From NCBI RefSeq assembly GCF_000632225.1, contig NZ_JFYV01000012.1, positions 1 through 64,000 of the forward strand: a stretch of DNA of 64,000 bases, written 5' to 3'. The translations under genes were made by a program, and so were the position numbers. Below the pieces are notes generated by a model, which was given only the letters and a program-made list of their open reading frames with translations, was not told the origin of the DNA and did not search any database. Every line of letters begins with the position of its first letter. Within the stretch, counting starts at the first letter, position 1. This DNA comes from Sphingomonas sp. RIT328 (GTDB lineage: Bacteria; Pseudomonadota; Alphaproteobacteria; Sphingomonadales; Sphingomonadaceae). This document shows positions 57,435 to 64,000 of this stretch, piece after piece.

Positions 57435-57996
57435 GCGGCAGGCCGGCGGTACGCAGCAGCGCGCGCGTTTCCATCAGCGGCAGCCCGACGACACCGGAAT
57501 GGCTGCCATGAATGAAGCGGACGAACGCCTCGGCGCGGCCCTGGATGGCATAGCCGCCCGCCTTGCCCTCGCCCTCGCCGCTGGCGACATAGGCGTCGAT
57601 CTCGTCGCCACCGAGCGGCCGGAAGGCGACGATCGTGTCGGACAGGCGGTGGCGCAACGTCCCGCCCGCGTCGATCACCGCGACGGCGGAGAGGCAATGG
57701 TGGCGCCGCCCCGACAGCAGGGTCAGCATCGCGCGCAGATCGGCGGCGTCGGCGGGCTTGCCGAGGATGCGGCGACCGACGGCGATCGTGGTATCGCCGG
57801 CGAGGATCACCTCATTCGGTGCGCGCGGCACGGCCGTCGCCTTGGCGCAGGCGATGCGCAGCACATAATCGCGCGGGCGCTCGGCGGGCAGCGGCGCCTC
57901 GTCGATCTCGGGCGCGGCGATGCGATCGGCGACGAGGCCGAGCCGGCCGAGCAATTCGCGTCGGCGCGGGGAGGAGGAGGCGAGTACCAGCGACAC
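57427..57996 (-). CDS. maf: Maf family nucleoside triphosphate pyrophosphatase
   Basis: The 189-residue Maf protein has the N-terminal LASSSPRRRELL motif. The KA segment (RIACAKA), GDTT (ILAGDTTIAV) and GGYAIQGRAEAFV also match the family. It hydrolyses modified or canonical NTPs (dTTP/UTP or m7GTP, depending on subtype), keeping them out of nucleic acids. The ATG start gives the standard length. Confidence 0.92.
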   Translation of the reverse strand: MSLVLASSSPRRRELLGRLGLVADRIAAPEIDEAPLPAERPRDYVLRIACAKATAVPRAPNEVILAGDTTIAVGRRILGKPADAADLRAMLTLLSGRRHHCLSAVAVIDAGGTLRHRLSDTIVAFRPLGGDEIDAYVASGEGEGKAGGYAIQGRAEAFVRFIHGSHSGVVGLPLMETRALLRTAGLPLA

Positions 57997-58011
57997 GCAG
58001 GCCGCCGCCGC

Positions 58012-58257
58012 TTATTGCGGGCCGGGGCCGCCGCGACCGGGCATGAAGCGATAGGTGATCCGCCCCTTGGTCAGGTCATAAGGGGTCAGTTCGACCAGCA
58101 CCTCGTCGCCGACCAGCACGCGGATGCGGTTCTTGCGCATCTTGCCGGCGGTGTGCCCGAGGATTTCGTGGTCGTTTTCGAGCTGGACACGGAACATCGC
58201 GTTGGGGAGCAACTCCACCACGCGGCCGCGCATCTCGAGCAATTCTTCCTTGGCCAA
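58012..58257 (-). CDS. infA: Translation initiation factor IF-1
   Basis: The 81-residue OB-fold protein reads [27 protein letters not shown] and ends in a short Gly/Pro tail (GRGGPGPQ). It binds the ribosomal A site during initiation. The start codon is TTG at 58257, with AGAGG eight to nine bases upstream; no ATG is available in frame at the expected position. The infA-maf-RNase-yacG order is common in alphaproteobacteria. Confidence 0.95.
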   Translation of the reverse strand: MAKEELLEMRGRVVELLPNAMFRVQLENDHEILGHTAGKMRKNRIRVLVGDEVLVELTPYDLTKGRITYRFMPGRGGPGPQ

Positions 58258-58427
58258 AAATCAACCTCTGTTCGCGTAACGTCGGCGCGCCCTTAGCGCA
58301 GCCTGCCGAAAAAGGGAAGCAAGCGGCACATGACGCGCGGGCGCCCGCTGTGCGCGCCGCGTCGTGGTTCGTCTGCTACCAATATGTGGGATGCGCGGTC
58401 GCCAATGGCAAGGCCGAGGCCGGCGAC

Positions 58428-58943
58428 TCAGTGCCGCGTGTCCGCGATGACGGGAATGCGGATCTGGTCGCGCTGCTCCCCGAAGGGCCGGACGAGAAGC
58501 GCGTCGATCGTCGCCTCGGCATCGCCGTGGCTCCACCCATGGTTGCGGACGACGGCGATGGCATGGCCATCGCGGTCGAGATGGTCCATCAGGCTGCGCG
58601 CCAGCGCCAGGAAGGCGAGGATGTCGCCGGGCCGTACGGAACAGCACATCGTCCCAGCCACGAAGACGCCATTGTTGTCGAACGCCGCGATCGATGGTGC
58701 CGCCGCGCCGCCGATCAGATGGAGCAGCAGGTCGTGGTTGATCGCGAAGCGCGCGGCGACCGTCGCGGCGTCGGCCAGCGTCCGATCGTCGAAGATCGCG
58801 CCGCGTGCCGCTCCGTCGACGTGCCAGATGCGGCGCGACCAATCGTCCCAGCGACAGGCAGCCGTCGGTGCGGCGTGCAGCCAGCCGACCAGCGCCGGTC
58901 GCGCGATCGACACCTTGAGAAAACCAGCTTCGGCTCCGATCAT
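58428..58943 (-). CDS. Unknown protein, paralog of the adjacent upstream gene
   Basis: This 171-residue protein was not recognised. It shares with its neighbour (58969-59628) the start AxFLKVSIAR, a WDDWS motif near residue 30, an Ala-rich FAINHDLLLHL helix region, an IAAFDNNGVFVAGT motif and a late RNHGWSHGD segment. It has no signal peptide or membrane helix. It lies 25 bases after the paralog and is probably cotranscribed. The paired, diverged layout is like that seen in some immunity protein families, but this is only an analogy. Confidence 0.65.
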   Translation of the reverse strand: MIGAEAGFLKVSIARPALVGWLHAAPTAACRWDDWSRRIWHVDGAARGAIFDDRTLADAATVAARFAINHDLLLHLIGGAAAPSIAAFDNNGVFVAGTMCCSVRPGDILAFLALARSLMDHLDRDGHAIAVVRNHGWSHGDAEATIDALLVRPFGEQRDQIRIPVIADTRH

Positions 58944-58968
58944 GATGCCGTGTCCCGGAACGAGCGGA

Positions 58969-59628
58969 TCAGTTCGCCGTCGGCGCGGTGCCGCCGATCC
59001 GGTGGCGTTGCAACGCGGGTTCGAGCCGGATCGGATAGGTCTCCGGCAGGCGGTGATCGAGCATGGCATCGACCACCGGCTGGAAGCCGGCGACGACTCC
59101 GGGCCAGGCGTCGGGCGGCAGCAGCCGACTCTTGCCCGCCGCGCCGATGTCGAGCGCGGCGGCGGTCGCGTCGCGGCCATCTCCGCCCCAGATGTAATTG
59201 TGGATGACGGCGGTGCCGCGCTCGCCCGGCGCGAGATAGTCGGCGACGCCGCGCATCAGCGTCAGGCAGGCGATGATCTCGCCGAGGTTTTCCGACCAGG
59301 TCAGCGTCCCCGCGAGGAAATGACTGTCCGTCGTGTCATAGGCCGCGATATGCAGGCCCTCGTCGCACCCGAGGTTGGCGAAGAAGCACAGGAGGGCCCG
59401 CGCATTGGTCGCAAAGCGGGCGAGATCCTTGCTGGCCTCGTCGAGGATGCCGGCGAGCGTTTCGTCACGCATCTCCGGCAGCGTCGTGCCCCCGTCGCTG
59501 CGCCAGCGCATGCCGATCGTCCGCCAGTCATCCCACTGCTGCGCCACGGGCGGCTTGGCTGCGAGCCAGCGGTCGAACCCGGCGCGGGCGATCGTGACCT
59601 TCAGATAGGCGGACGGCGGTTCGGACAT
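58969..59628 (-). CDS. Unknown protein, first of a tandem paralogous pair
   Basis: This 219-residue protein was not assigned to a family. Features shared with the next gene are YLKVTIARAGFDRWL, QQWDDWRTIGMRW, FATNARALLCFFANLG, IAAYDTTDSHFLAGTLTWSE and VIHNYIWGGDG. It has an extra C-terminal region (about 50 residues) ending GGTAPTAN. It appears soluble. ATG 59628 fits the shared N-terminus. It lies 72 bases after another unknown gene on the same strand, so the three may form one operon. Confidence 0.68.
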   Translation of the reverse strand: MSEPPSAYLKVTIARAGFDRWLAAKPPVAQQWDDWRTIGMRWRSDGGTTLPEMRDETLAGILDEASKDLARFATNARALLCFFANLGCDEGLHIAAYDTTDSHFLAGTLTWSENLGEIIACLTLMRGVADYLAPGERGTAVIHNYIWGGDGRDATAAALDIGAAGKSRLLPPDAWPGVVAGFQPVVDAMLDHRLPETYPIRLEPALQRHRIGGTAPTAN

Positions 59629-59700
59629 GCGCGATCGTCTTTTCGAGCGCGGATGCCGCTGCATGCGGGCGACCGGACCGCGCGCCGTCGCCTGAACTCC

Positions 59701-60192
59701 TTATAGAGGGTGGTCACCCGCTTCGATCCAAACCCGGCGCGGACCGTAATCCTTGAGCAAGACGACCGGTGCGAGCGGAGCCGGCCATACGTCGACCCGA
59801 TAGTGATCGCCGCCTTCGATGCCAAAAGCGTCGATCGTGCCCAGCCCCCCGAAACAGGCCCTGACACGATAGGGGCCGGGCGTCACGCGCCAGCGATCGA
59901 TCGAGCCGCCGGTACATTCATGGCATTCAAGGATTCCGGACGGCACCGCGAGGCTCGCCTCCACGACATGGTCCCACGCGTCGAACGGCTCGGCGGAAGG
60001 CCGGTCGAGCAAGCGGATCTCGACCGGTACGGTCATGTTGCGATCCGGCTGGATGGCGATGACATGCGCGGCCACCGCGACCCGCCTCAGGCAATCCTCT
60101 TCGGTGAAGTCGATCAGCGTATTGCTGCCGTGGCGCTGATCCCAAAGGTAGAATTGATGGTAATCGGCGAAGATCCGATATTGGCCGCGCAT
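59701..60192 (-). CDS. Unknown soluble protein of 163 residues
   Basis: This protein was not recognised. It has YRIFADYHQFYLWDQRH near the N-terminus, a beta-rich middle (MTVPVEIRLLDRPS, VVEASLAVPSGILECHECTGG) and a C-terminal VDVWPAPLAPVVLLKDYG. Aromatic and acidic residues dominate, and no export signal is present. The form recalls small ComJ-like or immunity proteins, but this is a weak impression. It is first in a run of three unknown genes. Confidence 0.65.
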   Translation of the reverse strand: MRGQYRIFADYHQFYLWDQRHGSNTLIDFTEEDCLRRVAVAAHVIAIQPDRNMTVPVEIRLLDRPSAEPFDAWDHVVEASLAVPSGILECHECTGGSIDRWRVTPGPYRVRACFGGLGTIDAFGIEGGDHYRVDVWPAPLAPVVLLKDYGPRRVWIEAGDHPL

Positions 60193-60243
60193 TCCATCCT
60201 CCCCGAACGCCGCTTCTCCTTATAGCGCGAGGGACGCGGAGGC

Positions 60244-62412
60244 TTACCCGCCACCCGCCGCCAGCGCGGCGAGCAGCAGCAGCGCGACGATATTGGTGAT
60301 CTTGATCATCGGATTGACCGCCGGGCCGGCGGTGTCCTTGTACGGATCGCCGACGGTGTCGCCGGTCACCGCGGCCTTGTGCGCCTCCGATCCCTTGCCG
60401 CCGTAATTGCCGTCCTCGATATATTTCTTGGCATTGTCCCAGGCCCCGCCGCCGCTGGTCATCGAGATGGCGACGAACAGGCCGGAGACGATCACGCCGA
60501 GCAGCATCGCGCCGAGCGCCGCGAAGCCCTGCGCCCGCCCCGCCACCGCGGTGATGACGAAATAGAGGACGATCGGGCTCGCCACCGGCAGCAGCGACGG
60601 CACGATCATCTCGCGGATCGCGGCGCGGGTGACGAGATCGACGGTGCGGCCGTAATTGGGGCGGCTGGTGCCCTGCATGATGCCGGGATTGTCGCGGAAC
60701 TGGCCGCGCACCTCCTCGACCACCGCGCCCGCCGCGCGGCCGACCGCGGTCATGCCGAACGCGCCGAACAGATAGGGGAGCAAGGCGCCGAGTAGCAGGC
60801 CGACGATGACATAGGGGTTGGACAGGCTGAAATCGACGCTGACGTCGGGGAAATAGGTCTGCAGGTCGGTGGTATAGGCGCCGAACAGGACGAGCGCGGC
60901 GAGCCCCGCCGAACCGATCGCATAGCCCTTGGTCACCGCCTTCGTCGTGTTCCCGACCGCGTCGAGCGCATCGGTCCGTTGGCGCACGTCGTCGGGCAGG
61001 CCTGCCATCTCGGCGATGCCGCCGGCATTGTCGGTGACCGGGCCATAGGCATCGAGCGCCACCACCATCCCGGCGAGCGCAAGCATCGCGGTCGCGGCGA
61101 AGGCGATGCCGATGATCCCGGCGAGCTGATAGGTGGCGATCACCGCGACGACGATGACCAGGGTCGGCAGCGCGGTCGATTCGAGGCTGATCGCCAGCCC
61201 CTGGATGACGTTGGTGCCATGGCCGGTCTGGCTGGCGGCGGCGATCGACTTGACCGGGCGGTAATTGGTGCCGGTGTAATATTCGGTGATCCAGACGATC
61301 AGCCCGGTGACCGCCAGGCCGATCACCATGCACCAGAACAGGTCCATGCCGGTGAAGCCGGGGATCGCCGCGCTCGCCGCGGCCGGCCGGTCGAAGCCGG
61401 TGGTGAGATCGTCCGACACCGCATCGAGGAAGCCGGCGCTGCCGATCGTGCGATGGAGGTCGCCGAGCACGTAGCGCGTCGCCAGATAGATCGCCGGGAT
61501 CGACAGCAGCGCCGAGGTCCAGAAGCCCTTGTAGAGCGCGCCCATGATGCTGCCCTTGCCGAGCCGTACCGCATAGGTGCCGATGATCGAGGTGACGATG
61601 CACACCCCGCCGACGAGCAGCGGCAGGCTCATCAGACGCATCAGTTCGGCGGCATCGGCGCGGATCAGCAGCGCGATCGAGATCATCGTCACGCCGAGCG
61701 TCACGACATAGGTTTCGAACAGGTCGGCGGCCATGCCGGCGCAGTCGCCGACATTGTCGCCGACGTTGTCGGCGATCACCGCCGGATTGCGCGGATCGTC
61801 CTCCGGGATGCCGGCCTCGACCTTGCCGACGAGGTCGGCGCCGACGTCCGCCGCCTTGGTGAAGATACCGCCGCCGAGCCGCGCGAAGATCGAGATGAGC
61901 GACGCGCCGAAGGCGAGCGCGGTCAGCGCCTCGACGATGATCCGGTCGCCCGGGGCATGGCCGGCGGGGCCGGTGAGATACCAGAAGAAGCCGGCGATCG
62001 CGAGCAGGCCGAGCCCGGCGACGAGCATGCCGGTGACCGCGCCCGAGCGGAACGCCATGGTCAGGCCGCCCTGCAACGAATGCCGCGCCGCCTCCGCGGT
62101 GCGGACGTTGGCGCGCACCGAGATGTTCATGCCGACATAGCCGGCGACGCCCGAGAGTACCGCACCGATGACGAAACCGATCGTCGAGATGATGCCGAGC
62201 GACACGAACAGCACCACGGCGACGACGATGCCGACGATGGCGATGGTGGTATATTGGCGGCCGAGATAGGCCTTGGCGCCTTCCTGGATGGCGGCGGCGA
62301 TGTCCTGCATCCGGGCGTCGCCCGGCGGCGCGCGCAGCACCTGTTGGCTGGTGACGAAGCCATAGACCACGGCGAGCACGCCGCAGAGGATGGCGATGGT
62401 GACCGTGGTCAT
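60244..62412 (-). CDS. hppA: Membrane H+-translocating pyrophosphatase, K+-independent
   Basis: This 722-residue protein has about 16 transmembrane helices. The substrate-binding [23 protein letters not shown] loop and NVGDNVGD repeats are intact. It pumps protons using pyrophosphate hydrolysis. The key residue in [10 protein letters not shown] is Lys (Lys491), which marks the K+-independent class; K+-dependent enzymes have Ala there. Length and start are standard. It stands 51 bases from the unknown gene downstream. Confidence 0.95.
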   Translation of the reverse strand: MTTVTIAILCGVLAVVYGFVTSQQVLRAPPGDARMQDIAAAIQEGAKAYLGRQYTTIAIVGIVVAVVLFVSLGIISTIGFVIGAVLSGVAGYVGMNISVRANVRTAEAARHSLQGGLTMAFRSGAVTGMLVAGLGLLAIAGFFWYLTGPAGHAPGDRIIVEALTALAFGASLISIFARLGGGIFTKAADVGADLVGKVEAGIPEDDPRNPAVIADNVGDNVGDCAGMAADLFETYVVTLGVTMISIALLIRADAAELMRLMSLPLLVGGVCIVTSIIGTYAVRLGKGSIMGALYKGFWTSALLSIPAIYLATRYVLGDLHRTIGSAGFLDAVSDDLTTGFDRPAAASAAIPGFTGMDLFWCMVIGLAVTGLIVWITEYYTGTNYRPVKSIAAASQTGHGTNVIQGLAISLESTALPTLVIVVAVIATYQLAGIIGIAFAATAMLALAGMVVALDAYGPVTDNAGGIAEMAGLPDDVRQRTDALDAVGNTTKAVTKGYAIGSAGLAALVLFGAYTTDLQTYFPDVSVDFSLSNPYVIVGLLLGALLPYLFGAFGMTAVGRAAGAVVEEVRGQFRDNPGIMQGTSRPNYGRTVDLVTRAAIREMIVPSLLPVASPIVLYFVITAVAGRAQGFAALGAMLLGVIVSGLFVAISMTSGGGAWDNAKKYIEDGNYGGKGSEAHKAAVTGDTVGDPYKDTAGPAVNPMIKITNIVALLLLAALAAGGG

Positions 62413-62580
62413 TCTCGCATCTCCTTCTCCTGTTGACGCACGGCCGATGTCCCCCGGTCTCGTGACGTGCCGGCGAGGCTATGGCGCGTGCCGGACCAGC
62501 GCAAGCGGCTTCGCCCCGCAACGAATCATTGATGCTGATTCGCAATAGCGATAACTGCCACCCCATCAACAGGGGGGTAT

Positions 62581-64000
62581 ATGCGTTCCACTCTACTTTC
62601 AGCAGGCGCGGCGCTGGCCGCGCTGATCCCGTCGTCGATCCGTGCTGAAACGGGTCAGCATCATGCCGATGCGGCCGCGCAGCAGTCGACGCCGGCGGGC
62701 GACCAAAGGGAAGCGTCCGACGATATCCTCGTCGAGGGGCGGCGCGACGACACCTATGCCGGCACCAAGACGGCGACGCCGATCCTGCAGGTGCCGCAGC
62801 CGCTCACCGTCATCACCGATGGCCTGTACCGGGCACAGGGTGCGATCAACATCGCCGACACGGTCCGCTATGCCGCCGGGGTCAGTGCGGGCAGCTATGG
62901 CCGCGACACCCGCGTCGACAGCTTCAAGATCCGCGGCGTCGATGCGCTGCAATTCCGCGACGGCATGCGCGACATCGCCGCGGTCTATGCCAGCATCACC
63001 GCCGATCCCTATAATTTTTCGCGCGTGGAGATCGTCCGCGGCCCCGCCTCGGTCCTGTTCGGACAGGGGGCGATCGGCGGCATCATCAACCTGGTGTCGA
63101 AGACCCCCAACTTCGCCGACGCCGGCGAGGTCGGCGTGACCTATGGCAGTTACGGCCGCAAGGAGGTGCTCGCCGATCTCAACGGCGTCGCCGGCAGCAC
63201 CGTCGCCGGGCGGATCGTCGCGCGCGTGCGGGAGGCGGGCACCTATGTCGCGCATGTGCCCGACGACCGGGTGCTGCTCGCCCCGTCGCTGACCTGGCGG
63301 CCATCGTCCCGCACCGAGGTGACGCTGATCGGCCTGTACCAGAAAGACGATAGCGGCTCGACGAGCAACTTCCTGCCGATCGTCGGCACGCTGCGCGCCA
63401 ATCGCGACAATCCGCCGCTGCCGCGCTATCTGTTCCTCGGCAAGCCCGGGTACGACCGCTACGCCGGCCGGCTGCTGCAAGGCGGGGCCGCGGTTACGCA
63501 TCATGTCAGCGATGCCGTCACGCTGAGCCTCAAGGCACGCTACATCGACAGCCACCTCGACTATTTCACTCATTATACCAACAGCTACAGCAATCCCGCC
63601 GATCCCTATCTGCCGGGCAGCAACGGCCGTCGCATCGGCCTGTACGCCAGTTCGGTGGTGGCGCGGATGGCGGTCTTCTCCACCGACAACACGCTTCAGG
63701 CCCGCTTCCATACCGGCGAGGCGATCGAACATCGGTTGCTCGCCGGCGTCGATTACAGCTGGAACCGGGTCGGCAAGAGCAGCAACCTCGCACGGCAGGT
63801 GATCGATCTCTATGCGATCGATCGCGCCGCGATCATCGAACCGCCGCTCGTCGCGCCGTTCAGCCGCAGCGAGCAGACGCAGCTCGGCCTCTATCTCCAG
63901 GATCAGATCCGCCTGTGGAACCGCATCTCGGTGGTGCTCGGCACGCGCCACGACCGGGTACGCGGCGCGACGCTGCAACGGGCTTCGGGCGAGACGGAGC
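62581..64000 (+). CDS. TonB-dependent siderophore receptor (5-prime part)
   Basis: The open frame runs from ATG 62581 through the end of the window (473 complete codons). It has a signal peptide (cleavage near SIRAE), a TonB-box-like SDDILVEG, and a plug domain with VPQPLTVITD, the ADTVRYAAGV motif, FKIRGVD and VEIVRGPASVLFGQGAIGGIINLVSKTP. Barrel strands follow. This matches FhuA/FpvA-type receptors for ferric siderophores. AGGGG precedes the start by about five bases. The remaining barrel, probably another 240 residues or so, lies outside. Confidence 0.88.
   Translation, partial: MRSTLLSAGAALAALIPSSIRAETGQHHADAAAQQSTPAGDQREASDDILVEGRRDDTYAGTKTATPILQVPQPLTVITDGLYRAQGAINIADTVRYAAGVSAGSYGRDTRVDSFKIRGVDALQFRDGMRDIAAVYASITADPYNFSRVEIVRGPASVLFGQGAIGGIINLVSKTPNFADAGEVGVTYGSYGRKEVLADLNGVAGSTVAGRIVARVREAGTYVAHVPDDRVLLAPSLTWRPSSRTEVTLIGLYQKDDSGSTSNFLPIVGTLRANRDNPPLPRYLFLGKPGYDRYAGRLLQGGAAVTHHVSDAVTLSLKARYIDSHLDYFTHYTNSYSNPADPYLPGSNGRRIGLYASSVVARMAVFSTDNTLQARFHTGEAIEHRLLAGVDYSWNRVGKSSNLARQVIDLYAIDRAAIIEPPLVAPFSRSEQTQLGLYLQDQIRLWNRISVVLGTRHDRVRGATLQRASGETE

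Noticed and set aside
41675-62548. Shared 12-mer GATTCGCAATAG in the YihY palindrome loop and upstream of the TonB receptor
   Set aside because: The flanking sequences differ and the structural settings are unrelated; it is probably chance.
62525-62560. Possible Fur-type site upstream of the TonB-dependent receptor
   Set aside because: The region (TTGCGAATCAGCATCAATG on the minus strand) only loosely resembles a Fur box and is not palindromic enough. Iron control of the receptor is likely from its family, but this site is not supported.

Overview
The window is about 67% GC and almost entirely coding, and it looks like the chromosome of a Sphingomonas-type alphaproteobacterium (Sphingomonadaceae). 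Support comes from a permuted two-piece tmRNA gene of the alphaproteobacterial kind (tag ANDNEALAIAA), EcfG-type general-stress promoters (GGAAC-N16/17-CGTT), flavin-dependent halogenase-like genes beside plant-polysaccharide enzymes, and alternating REP-like palindromes in many gaps. No IS element, prophage, integrase, rRNA operon or CRISPR array was seen.

Region by region. 0.3-8.2 kb: a monothiol glutaredoxin; a TesA-like lipoprotein divergent from a YbbA-YbbP-type ABC exporter; an SPL-like radical SAM protein with a small partner; an RNase H-like protein; and stress proteins (CsbD, DUF4142, DUF3597). 8.5-11 kb: a PAS-GGDEF-EAL protein for cyclic-di-GMP turnover. 11.3-24.4 kb: a carbohydrate locus. 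It has three overlapping halogenase-family genes (the middle one degenerate) divergent from a GH3 beta-glucosidase and a Tat-exported esterase, followed by a GH31 alpha-xylosidase with an inserted PA14 domain and a GH35 beta-galactosidase. This set fits xyloglucan side-chain removal. Two candidate LacI-type operators lie upstream of the two halves.

24.7-40 kb is mostly housekeeping: O6-alkylguanine-DNA alkyltransferase, DctA with an outer-membrane alginate-export-family barrel, enoyl-CoA hydratase, Tmk, chorismate mutase, a polyprenyl diphosphate synthase, a CDF zinc exporter, a YidB-like protein, HrpB helicase, an NDUFS4-like subunit, a LemA-TPM-TPM-Nudix run, MscL, an Rrf2 regulator and the tmRNA gene.

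40.3-56.1 kb is rich in envelope and stress functions: two YihY/BrkB proteins, a truncated isoprenylcysteine methyltransferase, a GAF-PAS-HWE kinase with a stand-alone receiver, DUF2254 and DUF2171 proteins, an SLC13-type permease split by a frameshift in a run of seven C, an MscS channel, an APC-like permease, an AI-2E-family protein and an L,D-transpeptidase. Several of these carry EcfG-like promoters, two of which would give nearly leaderless mRNAs. 56.2-64 kb: tRNA-Phe(GAA), a yacG/RNase E-G/maf/infA group, three unrecognised genes (two of them paralogs), a K+-independent H+-pyrophosphatase and the start of a TonB-dependent siderophore receptor that runs off the end.
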